Part shown: one piece after another, positions 48,491 through 57,767 of the stretch
Position numbering within the stretch: the stretch's first letter is position 1
How the letters are laid out: each line of letters starts with the position of its first letter
Source of the DNA: Brevundimonas sp. UBA4553
Lineage (GTDB): Bacteria > Pseudomonadota > Alphaproteobacteria > Caulobacterales > Caulobacteraceae
Reading direction: 5' to 3'
Assembly: GCF_002387245.1 (NCBI RefSeq)
Contig: NZ_DGLD01000002.1
Coordinates: 388,260-452,259, forward strand
Length of the DNA stretch: 64,000 nt
The notes under the pieces: generated by a model
The model's input: the letters and a program-made list of their open reading frames with translations, nothing else
Told to the model about the DNA's origin: nothing
Database searches by the model: none
Translations under genes and position numbers: made by a program

Positions 48491-49237
48491 ATGAAGAAGA
48501 CCCTGGTTGCTGCCGTCGCGGCCACGACGGCGCTCGCTTTGAGCGCCTGCGCCTACAACGAAACCCTTGGCCGCAGTCAGTTCCTCATCGTGGACGACAG
48601 CGCCCTGATCCAGCAATCGAACGCCGCCTGGGCCGAGACGCTGCGGACGCAGAAGGTGTCCTCGGACGCCGCCCAGAACGCGCGGGTTCGCCGGGTCGGA
48701 ACGCGGATCGTGCAGGCGGCGGGCCTGGCCGACCGGACCTGGGACTACGCCGTGTTCGAGGACGCCAGCCCCAACGCCTTCGTCCTGCCCTCGGGTCAGA
48801 TCGGGGTGACCACCGGCCTGTTGAAGCTGGTGCAGAACGATGATCAGTTGGCGGCGGTGCTGGGCCACGAGGTCGGCCACGTCGTCGCGCGACACGCGGC
48901 CGAGCGCTATTCCACCCAATCGACGACCGGTCTGGTGCTGGGCGCGGTCCAGAGCCGGGCAGGGGACTATTCCCAGGCGGTGGGGGCGGTCGGCGGCCTC
49001 GGCGCGCAGCTGGGGCTCCTGCTGCCGTTCTCGCGCAGTCACGAACTGGAGGCGGATCGGCTTGGCGTCGATTACGTCGCCGCCGCCGGCTACAAGCCGT
49101 CCGAATCCGTGGCGCTCTGGCGGCTGATGGCGCAGCAGCGACAGACGGGCGCGCCGGAATTCACCTCCACCCACCCCTCGGACCAGACGCGGATCACCGC
49201 CCTGCAGCAGTATATCGCCAGTCGTGGGTGGAACTGA
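48491..49237 (+). CDS. M48 family metalloprotease, lipoprotein
   Basis: This 248-residue protein has a lipoprotein signal with lipobox LSAC (Cys20). The catalytic motif is HEVGHVVARH, with the third zinc ligand in SHELEADRLGVDYVAAAGY. It resembles periplasmic LoiP/YcaL-type proteases that act on misfolded outer-membrane proteins. ATG 48491 is preferred; an in-frame GTG immediately precedes it. Confidence 0.94.
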   Translation: MKKTLVAAVAATTALALSACAYNETLGRSQFLIVDDSALIQQSNAAWAETLRTQKVSSDAAQNARVRRVGTRIVQAAGLADRTWDYAVFEDASPNAFVLPSGQIGVTTGLLKLVQNDDQLAAVLGHEVGHVVARHAAERYSTQSTTGLVLGAVQSRAGDYSQAVGAVGGLGAQLGLLLPFSRSHELEADRLGVDYVAAAGYKPSESVALWRLMAQQRQTGAPEFTSTHPSDQTRITALQQYIASRGWN

Positions 49238-49319
49238 CGGGGGATAAGGCGAAAATCCTTCACAAGCGTATTGCCGACCGGGGCGAGGCCGGTTAGAGAA
49301 CCGCCCTCGCGTTGATCGC

Positions 49320-49396
49320 GCCGCCTTAGCTCAGTTGGTTAGAGCGCCGGTTTGTGGAACCGGAGGTCCTCAGTTCAAGCCTGAGAGGCGGTACCA
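49320..49396 (+). tRNA. tRNA-His (GTG), alphaproteobacterial type
   Basis: This is a 77-base tRNA with acceptor GCCGCCT/AGGCGGT, which begins with a G1:U72 wobble, discriminator A73 and encoded CCA. The loop TTGTGGA gives anticodon GTG. The base before position 1 is C, so the G-1 that identifies histidine tRNAs in other bacteria is not encoded. This is the known alphaproteobacterial exception. Confidence 0.96.
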
Positions 49397-49439
49397 TCAC
49401 TCCAACGAATCGCTGCTGGCGACGTGGAGTGATGACGAC

Positions 49440-50231
49440 ATGAGCGACGCTTTCCCGGTGTGGGACCCCCGTCAGTACAATCGGTTCGAGGCCCAGCGTG
49501 ATCGCGCCGCGCTGGATCTTCTGTTGCGTCTGCCTGAGGATTTCGCGCCTGCCGAGGTCTGGGATTTGGGCTGTGGAACCGGCCAGCATGCGGCCCTGCT
49601 GAAGCGCCGCCATCCGGCAGCCCATGTGCATGGCCTGGATGCCAGTGCGACCATGCTGGATCAGGCCCGCGCCCTCTCAGTCGAAGTCGACTGGGTCATC
49701 GGTGACATCGCCGCCTGGTCGCCGGCGCGGCCCGCCGACCTGCTGTTCGCCAACGCCTCGCTGCAATGGCTGCCCGGTCACGAAGCGCTTTTTCGGCGGT
49801 TGGCCGAGAACCTGGCCCCCCGCGGCGTACTAGCTGTTCAGATGCCTCAGAGCTGGGACACGCAGCACCATCGCCTCATGCGGAAAACGGTCGCGGAGGG
49901 GCCGTGGGCGGACCTGTTCGAGACGGCCACCGCCCGGGTTCAGGTGATGACGGCTGAGGCCTATTACGACGTGCTGTCGCCGCTTTGCGACGACATCGAC
50001 ATCTGGGCCACCACCTATCTGCACGTCCTGTCCGGCGATGACGCCGTTCTGGAATGGATGAAGGGCACGGCGTTGCGACCCTACCTGACCGTTCTGGCGG
50101 ATGATCCGCCGATGCGCGAGGCCTTCCTGAAGGCGTTGGGAGAGCGACTGTCGGCGGCCTTCCCTAGGCGGACGGACGGAGCAACTCTTCTACCATTTCC
50201 TCGTCTGTTTCTGGTTGCGCAAAGGCGCTGA
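49440..50231 (+). CDS. class I SAM methyltransferase, trans-aconitate methyltransferase-like
   Basis: This 263-residue enzyme has the SAM-binding VWDLGCGTGQHAALL, HGLDASATMLDQA and FANASLQWLPGHEALFRRL, with the Tam-type overall pattern (WDPRQYNRFEAQRDRAALDLL, MPQSWDTQHHRLMR, IDIWATTYLHVLSGDDAVLEWMKGTALRPYL). Tam esterifies trans-aconitate, a toxic isomer of a citrate-cycle intermediate. ATG 49440 begins the conserved part. Its 3' end overlaps the convergent patatin gene by 68 bases. Confidence 0.88.
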   Translation: MSDAFPVWDPRQYNRFEAQRDRAALDLLLRLPEDFAPAEVWDLGCGTGQHAALLKRRHPAAHVHGLDASATMLDQARALSVEVDWVIGDIAAWSPARPADLLFANASLQWLPGHEALFRRLAENLAPRGVLAVQMPQSWDTQHHRLMRKTVAEGPWADLFETATARVQVMTAEAYYDVLSPLCDDIDIWATTYLHVLSGDDAVLEWMKGTALRPYLTVLADDPPMREAFLKALGERLSAAFPRRTDGATLLPFPRLFLVAQRR

Positions 50232-51951
50232 CGCTGCGGCGATGCAGGTGCTCGACCGGGCAATTCAGGCTGGTCAGCGCCGCCTGCGCGGCGGCGTAGC
50301 CTGACGAGACGGCGGGGTCATAGGCCTTCCAGTCGCGAATATCGACGCCCTCTGGGCGGGGCTGGATCAGCAGGTCGGTGTCGGCGCGCGCCTGCTTCAA
50401 CTCCGCTTCTGTGGTCAGGGTGGCCGACCGCATCAGAACCGAGACGATGGGCGGCCCCTTCTTCCATGCGCCGGACAGGACCCAGCGCCACCACGAGGGC
50501 GGATTCTCCAGCGCCTGAGGGTCCACGCCCCGGGTCTGGGACACATCGACGCCGACCACCGGCCCGCTGTTCAAACGACGCATGACCTCGCTGGGGAAGT
50601 TGCGCAGCACCGCCCCGTCGACCAGCACCTGTCCGTTCATCACCACGGGCGGCATGACCCCCGGAATGGAGATGGAGGCGCGCAGGGCGTGACGCAGCAT
50701 CCCTTCGCGATGCACCTCGACCTTGCCCGACGTCAGGTTGGTCGAGACGGCGAAGAAGGGCAGGGGCATGTCCTCAATGTTCACGTCGCCATAGGCGTCC
50801 TGCATCAGGCCGGCGACTTTGCGCGCATGGGTCATGGCGATGATCGGGAAGGCGATGTCCGACAGAGGATCGGATTCCACGAAAGCCTTGCGGATACGCT
50901 CGTCCAGTTCCTCGCCGGACCAGCCCAGGCCAGGCCCGGCGGCCACGACGGCGCCCATGGACGAGCCGCCGATGAAGTCGATCGGCACCCCGGCTTCGCG
51001 CAGCGCCGTCAGGGCGCCGATATGGGCGTAGGCTCGCGCCCCGCCTCCGGACAGCACCACCCCTACGGCCGAGCCGGTGACGATCCGCGCTATCCGCGCC
51101 GTGTCGTCGAACAGGCCCTCCACCGCATGGAACCAGCGGCCGGGCCGGAAGGCCTCCAGCCAGGCCCGCGTCCGGGTCGGGCGGGCCATGTGGGCGGGAC
51201 GCAGCAGGATCAGGTCCGTCAGGGGATGGGCCTCATCCTCGACCTCGGGCTGCAGAACGGGGGCGTGCGGCGCACGATCGGCGTCGCCCACCATGAAGAC
51301 CCGGTCCACCTGCCGTGCGCACAGCGAGGCCCAGCCGGGCTCGTCGGATTCGGCGATGTAGAGCACGTAATCGTGCGCGTCCTCGACCCCCGAGAACCAT
51401 TCCGCGGCGGAGGCCAGGGCCGTCTGATCGATGATGCGGCAGGTGAAGCCCTGGGTCTCGACGGCGCGGGCGACGCGCTCCACGAAGCTGCGAATCGGCT
51501 GGGCGCGGGCCGAGATGAAGCCGAAGACCGTCGGGTCCGATCCCGTCGCGTTGCGGTCGCGGGCGCGGTTCAGCATGATCTGGCCCAGTTCGGCCATCAG
51601 GGCCGGCTCAGCCCTGGCGGCGTCGAAGAAGGCGTCCCGCGGCAGGGCGACCACGTCGCTGTCGCGCAGGGCCACGACGTTGGCCAGGTGGGTTGTTCCG
51701 GCCAGCATGGCCATCTCGCCGACCGGATCGCCGGGCTTGATCACGCCGACGAACTGCGGCCCCCGTCCGTTGTCGTCGCGGAAGACGCCCAGCCGCCCGG
51801 CCCGCAGCAGGTAAAGGGTGTCGGCGGGATCGCCGGCCGAGAACAGCCGTTCGCCTCGGGTCAGGGCGAACCAGCTGGCGCGGGTGTTCTTTGTGCCCTC
51901 GAAGACGCGCGCGAGCGCGGCTTCCAGCGTGTCGGGACGATCAGCAGCCAT
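50164..51951 (-). CDS. patatin-like phospholipase with cyclic-nucleotide-binding domain
   Basis: This 595-residue protein has a cNMP-binding domain at about residues 25-130 (DTLYLLRAGRLGVF, PVGEMAMLAG), a middle linker (about 140-280), and a patatin domain with oxyanion loop SGGGARAYAHIG, nucleophile Ser331 in GGSSMG and the dyad Asp in LVDGAVLRNFP. This is the neuropathy-target-esterase-like architecture, in which a nucleotide may gate lysophospholipase activity. It is probably cytoplasmic or membrane-associated. It is divergent from liuB with 79 bases between. Confidence 0.92.
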   Translation of the reverse strand: MAADRPDTLEAALARVFEGTKNTRASWFALTRGERLFSAGDPADTLYLLRAGRLGVFRDDNGRGPQFVGVIKPGDPVGEMAMLAGTTHLANVVALRDSDVVALPRDAFFDAARAEPALMAELGQIMLNRARDRNATGSDPTVFGFISARAQPIRSFVERVARAVETQGFTCRIIDQTALASAAEWFSGVEDAHDYVLYIAESDEPGWASLCARQVDRVFMVGDADRAPHAPVLQPEVEDEAHPLTDLILLRPAHMARPTRTRAWLEAFRPGRWFHAVEGLFDDTARIARIVTGSAVGVVLSGGGARAYAHIGALTALREAGVPIDFIGGSSMGAVVAAGPGLGWSGEELDERIRKAFVESDPLSDIAFPIIAMTHARKVAGLMQDAYGDVNIEDMPLPFFAVSTNLTSGKVEVHREGMLRHALRASISIPGVMPPVVMNGQVLVDGAVLRNFPSEVMRRLNSGPVVGVDVSQTRGVDPQALENPPSWWRWVLSGAWKKGPPIVSVLMRSATLTTEAELKQARADTDLLIQPRPEGVDIRDWKAYDPAVSSGYAAAQAALTSLNCPVEHLHRRSVSAFAQPETDEEMVEELLRPSA

Positions 51952-52030
51952 GGTGGTGGTTTATGCCGGATTTCGTCGGACAGGAAAGCCAGCGCTTCCC
52001 CCGGACGCGGAAGCCTCCTAAACCTTGGGC

Positions 52031-53623
52031 ATGCCCAAGCTGATTTCCGCCGTCGATCGCAACAGTCCTGCTTTCAAAGCGCTGGATGCGCACAATCGCG
52101 CCCTGCGGGATGAGCTTTATGAAAAGGTCTCCAAGGCGGCGCGGGGAGGCTCCGACGCCAGCCGCGATCGCCATGTGGCGCGGGGCAAGCTGCTGCCGCG
52201 CGACCGGGTCGAGCGCTTGCTGGACCCCGGCTCGCCCTTCCTTGAGGTCGGCCAACTGGCCGCCAACGGCATGTACCGGGACGAGGCGCCGGGTGCAGGC
52301 ATGATCTGCGGCGTCGGCCGGGTCTCGGGTCGCGAGGTCATGATTGTCGCCAACGATCCTACGGTGAAGGGCGGCGCCTACTATCCCCTGACGGTGAAGA
52401 AGCATCTACGGGCGCAGGAGATCGCCGAGCAGAACAACCTCCCCTGCGTCTATCTGGTCGATTCCGGCGGGGCTAACCTGCCGCACCAGGCCGAGGTCTT
52501 CCCCGATCGCGACCATTTCGGCCGCATCTTCTTCAATCAGGCGCGGATGTCGGCCAAGTCGATCCCGCAGATCGCCTGCGTCATGGGCTCCTGCACGGCG
52601 GGTGGCGCCTATGTGCCCGCCATGTCCGACGAGACGGTGATCGTGCGCAATCAGGGCACCATCTTCCTGGCCGGTCCGCCCCTGGTGAAGGCCGCGACGG
52701 GCGAGGTCATCTCGGCCGAGGAACTGGGCGGCGCCGAGACCCACGGCCGCAAGTCGGGGGTGGTCGACCATGTGGCCGAGAACGACGAACACGCGCTGGA
52801 GATCGTCCGTTCCGTCGTCGCCAATCTGAACACCATCAAGCCCCAGCCTCTGGACGTGCGCGAGCCGCGCGCGCCGGCGTATGACCCGGCTGAACTGTAC
52901 GGCATCATCCCCGACGACGTGCGCGCCCCCTACGACGTGCGCGAGGTCATCGCCCGCATCGTCGACGGCTCGGAACTGGACGAGTTCAAGGCTCTCTACG
53001 GGACCAGCCTGGTCTGCGGCTTCGCCCGCATCTGGGGGCAGCCTGTGGCGATTCTGGCCAACAACGGCGTTCTGTTCTCGGAAAGCGCCCAGAAGGGCGC
53101 GCACTTCATCGAGCTGGCTTGCAAGCGCAAGATTCCGCTGCTCTTCCTGCAGAACATCTCGGGCTTCATGGTCGGCGGCAAGTATGAGGCCGAGGGCATC
53201 GCCAAGCACGGCGCCAAGCTGGTGACAGCGGTCGCCTCGGCCGAGGTGCCCAAGTTCACCGTCCTGATCGGCGGCAGCTTCGGCGCCGGCAACTACGGCA
53301 TGTGTGGCCGGGCCTACAGCCCGCGCTTCCTCTTCACCTGGCCCAACAGCCGGATCTCGGTGATGGGCGGCGAGCAGGCGGCGTCGGTTCTGGCCACCGT
53401 TCACCGCGACGCGGATACCTGGACCCCGGAGGAAGCCGAGACCTTCAAGGCGCCGATCCGCCAGAAGTACGAAGACGAGGGCAACCCCTATTACGCCACC
53501 GCCCGCCTGTGGGACGACGGCGTCATCGATCCGGTTCAGACCCGCGACGTGCTTGGCCTGGCCATCAGCGCCAGCCTCAACGCCCCGATCCCGGAGACGA
53601 CTTTCGGCGTCTTCCGGATGTAA
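52031..53623 (+). CDS. liuB: 3-methylcrotonyl-CoA carboxylase, carboxyltransferase (beta) subunit
   Basis: This 530-residue enzyme transfers carboxyl from biotin to 3-methylcrotonyl-CoA in leucine breakdown. Signatures: RDRVERLLDPGSPFLEVG, GGAYYPLTVKKHLRAQEIA, VDSGGANLPHQAEVFPDRDHFGRIF, MGSCTAGGAYVPAMSDE, GGAETHGRKSGVVDH and GSFGAGNYGMCGRAYSPRFLF. These distinguish it from propionyl- or acetyl-CoA carboxylases. ATG 52031 is chosen; a TTG lies six bases upstream in frame. The biotin subunit is two genes downstream. Confidence 0.95.
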   Translation: MPKLISAVDRNSPAFKALDAHNRALRDELYEKVSKAARGGSDASRDRHVARGKLLPRDRVERLLDPGSPFLEVGQLAANGMYRDEAPGAGMICGVGRVSGREVMIVANDPTVKGGAYYPLTVKKHLRAQEIAEQNNLPCVYLVDSGGANLPHQAEVFPDRDHFGRIFFNQARMSAKSIPQIACVMGSCTAGGAYVPAMSDETVIVRNQGTIFLAGPPLVKAATGEVISAEELGGAETHGRKSGVVDHVAENDEHALEIVRSVVANLNTIKPQPLDVREPRAPAYDPAELYGIIPDDVRAPYDVREVIARIVDGSELDEFKALYGTSLVCGFARIWGQPVAILANNGVLFSESAQKGAHFIELACKRKIPLLFLQNISGFMVGGKYEAEGIAKHGAKLVTAVASAEVPKFTVLIGGSFGAGNYGMCGRAYSPRFLFTWPNSRISVMGGEQAASVLATVHRDADTWTPEEAETFKAPIRQKYEDEGNPYYATARLWDDGVIDPVQTRDVLGLAISASLNAPIPETTFGVFRM

Positions 53624-53649
53624 TCGGCCCCCTTGTGTAGGAGATTTCC

Positions 53650-54147
53650 ATGAAGACGACGCTTGTTCTGACGGCTCTGACCGGCGCCCTGTCGATGTCT
53701 TTGAGCGCTTGCGGCTCTCAGGCTGAACCCGCTGCGCCGACGAAAGAAGCGCCCGCCGCTGCGCCGCAGCAGGCTGCGCCGTCCGAGCCCGTGTCGGCGG
53801 CCGAGGAAGCCGCGGCGCGTGCGGGTCAATCATCGCAGGCGGTCTTCCCCGTCGGTTATCGCGGCGAGTGGGACTACAGCGACGACGGTTGCGCCAAGGA
53901 CGAGAGCGGGACCCGCTTCGTGATCTCCGCCAACGAGATCAAGGGCTACGAGGACACTTCGAAACTGGTGGCGCTGGAAACCCTGGAAGGCGAAGGCGAC
54001 GCCATTCGCGTGGTGCTGGAGAACCAGTCGTCTGAAGGCGATCACACCCTTGTTCAGATCCTGCGTCTTTCGCCTGTGGCCGGCATCTCGCTGCGGGTCG
54101 AGCAGGACGGCAAGACGGTTCGCGCCAACCGCTGCGACCCGGTCTAG
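53650..54147 (+). CDS. putative lipoprotein of unknown function
   Basis: This 165-residue protein has lipobox LSAC (Cys21), an Ala/Pro/Glu-rich linker and a small globular domain (GYRGEWDYSDDGCAKDESGTRFVISANEIKGYE) with two or three cysteines. GGAG-like AGGAG precedes the start, 26 bases after liuB. It is oddly placed inside the leucine-degradation cluster and is unlikely to be part of the pathway. Family not recognised. Confidence 0.8.
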   Translation: MKTTLVLTALTGALSMSLSACGSQAEPAAPTKEAPAAAPQQAAPSEPVSAAEEAAARAGQSSQAVFPVGYRGEWDYSDDGCAKDESGTRFVISANEIKGYEDTSKLVALETLEGEGDAIRVVLENQSSEGDHTLVQILRLSPVAGISLRVEQDGKTVRANRCDPV

Positions 54148-54226
54148 CCCGATCAAGTTATTTGAACCGCGTTCCCTGTGGGGCGAGGTTGCGTTTTAGA
54201 CGTTTCCATCGGCGAAGGAGCCGACC

Positions 54227-55129
54227 ATGACCGACCAGAAGCCGACCGAAGACGAACTGAACGCCCTCGACGTCACCGACGCCGAGGCCGCCGAGATCAA
54301 CGCCATCGCACATCCCTTCGTCGCCGATCCGGCGCCGGACGCGGACAACGAACTGGTCAAGATCGACGCCCTGCCGTCGGGCGTGGTGTTCGTGACCATC
54401 AACCGGCCGGAGAAGAAGAACGCCTTCGACGCGGCCACCATCGCCGCCCTTTATCAGGCGTTCGAGACCCTGCATGGCGCCGACCGGGTGCGCGTGGTCT
54501 TCATCCGCGGCGCTGGCGGGACGTTCAGCGCGGGCGCCGACCTGAACTGGATGGCCGACGCCGCCGGCTGGTCGGAATCGGACAACCGCGACGACGCCAT
54601 GGGCCTGGCGAAAATGCTCAAGGCCCTGCACGACGTGCCGGCCCTGACCGTGGCCCTCGTCGAAGGCGCAGCCATGGGCGGCGGGGCGGGCATCGTCGCC
54701 GCCTGCGACATGGCCGTAGCGGTCGAGGGGTCGCGTTTCGCCTTCTCCGAGGTCAAGCTGGGCCTGATCCCTGCGACCATCGCCCCCTACGTCATCGAGG
54801 CCGTCGGGGCGCGCCGCGCCCGTCAGCTGTTCCTGACGGCCAATATCTTTGACGCCGACTACGCCGCTCACGCGGGCCTGATCGACCTGGTCCTGCCGGA
54901 AGGTTCGGTGGACGAGTTCATCTCCATGCTGACCGACAGCCTGACGACCTGCGCGCCCGGCGCCATGGGCGAGGCCAAGCGCCTGGTCAACGACGTGGCG
55001 GGCAAGGACATCGACCATCGGCTGCTGGAAGAGACCGCCAAGCGCATCGCCCGCGCCCGTGTGTCGGAAGAAGGCCAGGAAGGCGTCCGCGCCTTCTTGG
55101 ACAAGCGCGCCCCGAGCTGGGCGCAATAA
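54227..55129 (+). CDS. liuC: enoyl-CoA hydratase family, probable 3-methylglutaconyl-CoA hydratase
   Basis: This 300-residue crotonase-fold protein has an acidic N-terminal extension of about 40 residues before VVFVTINRPEKKNAFDAATI. The oxyanion motifs GGTFSAGADLNWM and VEGAAMGGGAGIVAACDM (the first catalytic Glu region) and FSEVKLGLIPATIAPYVI are typical of LiuC. Its place directly before the biotin subunit gene supports hydration of 3-methylglutaconyl-CoA to HMG-CoA. The extension is unusual and could be a start-site error, but no later start has a better ribosome site than GGAG before 54227. Confidence 0.88.
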   Translation: MTDQKPTEDELNALDVTDAEAAEINAIAHPFVADPAPDADNELVKIDALPSGVVFVTINRPEKKNAFDAATIAALYQAFETLHGADRVRVVFIRGAGGTFSAGADLNWMADAAGWSESDNRDDAMGLAKMLKALHDVPALTVALVEGAAMGGGAGIVAACDMAVAVEGSRFAFSEVKLGLIPATIAPYVIEAVGARRARQLFLTANIFDADYAAHAGLIDLVLPEGSVDEFISMLTDSLTTCAPGAMGEAKRLVNDVAGKDIDHRLLEETAKRIARARVSEEGQEGVRAFLDKRAPSWAQ

Positions 55130-55138
55130 GGTAGCCGA

Positions 55139-57136
55139 ATGTTCAAGTCCGTCCTGGTCGCCAATCGCGGCGAGATCGCCTGCCGCGTCTTCCGCACCGC
55201 CCGCCGCATGGGCCTGCGCACCATCGCTGTCTATTCCGAGGCTGACGCTCAGGCGCTTCACGTTCGCGAGGCGCACGAGGCGGTGCTGATCGGCCCGGCG
55301 GCGGCGCGCGAATCCTATCTGGATGCGGCCAAGGTGCTGGCGGCGGCCAAGGCGACGGGGGCGGAGGCCATTCACCCCGGCTACGGCTTCCTGTCCGAGA
55401 ATGCTGACTTCGCCGAGGCGGTCATGGCGGCGGGCATCGTCTGGATCGGCCCGCAGCCTTCCTCGATCCGCGCCATGGGCCTGAAGGACGCGGCCAAGAA
55501 GCTGATGATCGAGGCGGGCGTGCCCGTCACCCCCGGCTACCAGGGCGAGGACCAGTCCCTCGAGACTCTGACCGCCGAGGCCAACCGCATCGGCTTCCCG
55601 GTCCTGATCAAGGCGGTCGCCGGCGGTGGCGGCAAGGGCATGAAAAAGGTCGACCGGGCCGAGGACTTCGCCGACGGTCTGGCCTCGGCCCAGCGTGAGG
55701 GCCAGTCCTCGTTCGGCGATCCGCGCGTCTTGATCGAGAGCTACATCACCCGCCCGCGTCATATCGAGGTGCAGGTCTTCGGCGACAGCCACGGCAATGT
55801 CGTCCATCTGCATGAACGCGACTGCTCGCTGCAACGCCGCCATCAGAAGGTGATCGAAGAGGCGCCCGCGCCCGGCATGGACGACGCCACGCGCGAGGCC
55901 GTCACCGCCGCCGCCGTCCGCGCCGCCAAGGCCGTGAACTATCAGGGCGCGGGGACCATCGAGTTCATCGCCGACGCGTCCGACGGGCTGAAGGCCGACC
56001 GCATCTGGTTCATGGAGATGAACACCCGGCTGCAGGTGGAGCACCCCGTGACCGAGGCCATCACCGGCGTCGATCTGGTCGAATGGCAGTTGCGCGTCGC
56101 GGCGGGCGAACCCATTCCGCTGGCCCAGGCCGACATCCCCATGAACGGCTGGGCCATGGAGGCCCGCCTCTATGCCGAGGACCCGGCCAACGGCTTCCTG
56201 CCGTCCATCGGACGGCTGGATCACTTTGTCATGCCCCACAACGCCCGGGTCGATACTGGCGTGATGGAGGGCGGCGAGGTCAGCCAGTTCTACGACCCGA
56301 TGATCGCCAAGCTGATCGTCTACGCGGACACCCGCGAGGAGGCAGCCGCCTCCTTGGCCGACGCCTGCGCCGATGTCGAGGTCTGGCCGGTCAAGACCAA
56401 TGCCGGCTTCCTCGTTCGCTGTCTGGAGCATCCGCGCTTCGTTTCCGGCGACGTGGACACGGGGTTCATCGCGGCAGAGGCGGACGTTTTGTCCGCCGGG
56501 CCTATCCCCGAAATCGTCCGTCAGGGCGGGGCCTTCTTGCTCGCGCACGAAGCATTGCTCCAGGACGGCGGCTGGGAGCAGTCGGATGTATGGAGCGCCA
56601 CGACTGGCGCTCACGGCCTGCGATTGAACGGCGACCGGCGAGCGAGCCGAAAATTCCTCGTCAACGGCGAACCGGTTGAAGGCGATGCCTACATGCTTCA
56701 GGCGCAGGCACCGCACTGGAAGGACAGGTTGTCTTGGAAGGTTCGGACCGGCGAGACCGAGGCGATCGCACAGGACGACGCGACACGAGTTGTTGTCGAT
56801 GGGGTTCACCTGAGCCGTACCTTGGGCCTCCCGGCCGTTCTGTTCCTTGATGGCGAAGCCTTCGAGATCCAGCCCTGGCGCTACGAAGCTGCATCGGCAG
56901 GCGGCCCCGCGTCCGACGGCGGTCTTCGCGCACCCATGCCGGGCAAGATCGTCGCTGCTCCTGCCAAGGCCGGCGACGTCGTCACCAAGGGCCAGCCGAT
57001 CGTGGTGCTGGAAGCCATGAAGATGGAGCACGCCCTGACCGCGCCCTTCGACGGCGTGGTGGCCGAGTTCAACGTCGCCGTCGGCGATCAGGTCGCAGAC
57101 GGCGCGGTCCTGGCTGTGGTGAAGGCGGCGGACTAA
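55139..57136 (+). CDS. liuD: 3-methylcrotonyl-CoA carboxylase, biotin-carrying (alpha) subunit
   Basis: This 665-residue protein joins biotin carboxylase (about 1-450: FKSVLVANRGEIACRVFRTARRMG, AVAGGGGKGMKKV, MNTRLQVEHPVTE) to a linker and a biotinyl domain with EAMKMEH (biotinylated Lys628). It carboxylates its biotin using bicarbonate and ATP for LiuB. It starts nine bases after liuC. No HMG-CoA lyase gene follows in the window. Confidence 0.95.
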   Translation: MFKSVLVANRGEIACRVFRTARRMGLRTIAVYSEADAQALHVREAHEAVLIGPAAARESYLDAAKVLAAAKATGAEAIHPGYGFLSENADFAEAVMAAGIVWIGPQPSSIRAMGLKDAAKKLMIEAGVPVTPGYQGEDQSLETLTAEANRIGFPVLIKAVAGGGGKGMKKVDRAEDFADGLASAQREGQSSFGDPRVLIESYITRPRHIEVQVFGDSHGNVVHLHERDCSLQRRHQKVIEEAPAPGMDDATREAVTAAAVRAAKAVNYQGAGTIEFIADASDGLKADRIWFMEMNTRLQVEHPVTEAITGVDLVEWQLRVAAGEPIPLAQADIPMNGWAMEARLYAEDPANGFLPSIGRLDHFVMPHNARVDTGVMEGGEVSQFYDPMIAKLIVYADTREEAAASLADACADVEVWPVKTNAGFLVRCLEHPRFVSGDVDTGFIAAEADVLSAGPIPEIVRQGGAFLLAHEALLQDGGWEQSDVWSATTGAHGLRLNGDRRASRKFLVNGEPVEGDAYMLQAQAPHWKDRLSWKVRTGETEAIAQDDATRVVVDGVHLSRTLGLPAVLFLDGEAFEIQPWRYEAASAGGPASDGGLRAPMPGKIVAAPAKAGDVVTKGQPIVVLEAMKMEHALTAPFDGVVAEFNVAVGDQVADGAVLAVVKAAD

Positions 57137-57140
57137 CCCG

Positions 57141-57262
57141 CCGTCATCCCGGACGGTCGTCAGGCCGATCCGGGACCCAGACCTCGGCCTCAAACTCGGA
57201 CAGGGCTGGATCGGAGCCGCCGCCTGGGTCCCGGGTCCCGCTGCGCGGCCCCGGGATGACGG
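57141..57262. repeat. REP-like nested inverted repeat
   Basis: Outer arms CCGTCATCCCGG (57141-57152) and CCGGGATGACGG (57251-57262) are exact reverse complements, and inner arms CCGGGACCCAG (57170-57180) and CTGGGTCCCGG (57224-57234) nest inside. The position just after liuD and the wording of the arms resemble interspersed palindromic elements of alphaproteobacterial genomes. It may also stabilise the liu transcript 3' end. Confidence 0.7.
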
Positions 57263-57306
57263 AAGAGGTGGTTTCGCCGGTTCGCCGAACAGACTATCTG
57301 CTCCTC

Positions 57307-57702
57307 ATGCCCCTTCACATGATCAAACTCTGCGTCGGCGTGTCCGAGGTCGAGACGCTGGAAGCGAACGCCGCGCGTTCGGATTGGCGTATCGTCCACA
57401 CCCGCATGACGCCCAAGCGCGCCGCCGAGATCGAGGACGGCGGCTCGCTCTATTGGGTGATGAAGGGCTCGGTGACCTGCCGTCAGCGGATTCTCGAGAT
57501 CACCACGGTGGGAGAGGGCAAGGCCAGCCGTTGCGAGATCAAGCTCGACAGTCAGGTCATCCGCACCGCGCCCTTGGCCCGGCGGCCGTTCCAGGGCTGG
57601 CGCTATTTCGAAAAGGACGTGCCGCCGGACCTGTCCGTGGCCGAGGCGACAGACCTCCCCGACGACCTGGCGCGAGAGCTGCGCGAACTGGGCGCTTGGT
57701 GA
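57307..57702 (+). CDS. DUF1489 family protein
   Basis: This 131-residue protein begins MPLHMIKLCVGV, close to the start typical for DUF1489, and contains RMTPKRAAEIEDGGSLYWVMKGSVTCRQRIL and RRPFQGWRYFE. ATG 57307 is chosen; an earlier in-frame ATG lies within the upstream repeat. Cytoplasmic, function unknown. Confidence 0.9.
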   Translation: MPLHMIKLCVGVSEVETLEANAARSDWRIVHTRMTPKRAAEIEDGGSLYWVMKGSVTCRQRILEITTVGEGKASRCEIKLDSQVIRTAPLARRPFQGWRYFEKDVPPDLSVAEATDLPDDLARELRELGAW

Positions 57703-57767
57703 CCCTTTCGTGGCATTGAGACCCAGGTGTTGACCTTTGGTCGTCGTCGTGGCCTGTCCCGGCTCCC

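Noticed and set aside
54158..57193. A reverse-strand open frame of about 1000 codons opposite liuC and liuD
   Set aside because: It is the mirror of high-GC codon use in two well-supported forward genes; it is rich in His, Gly and Arg with no domain and no ribosome site.
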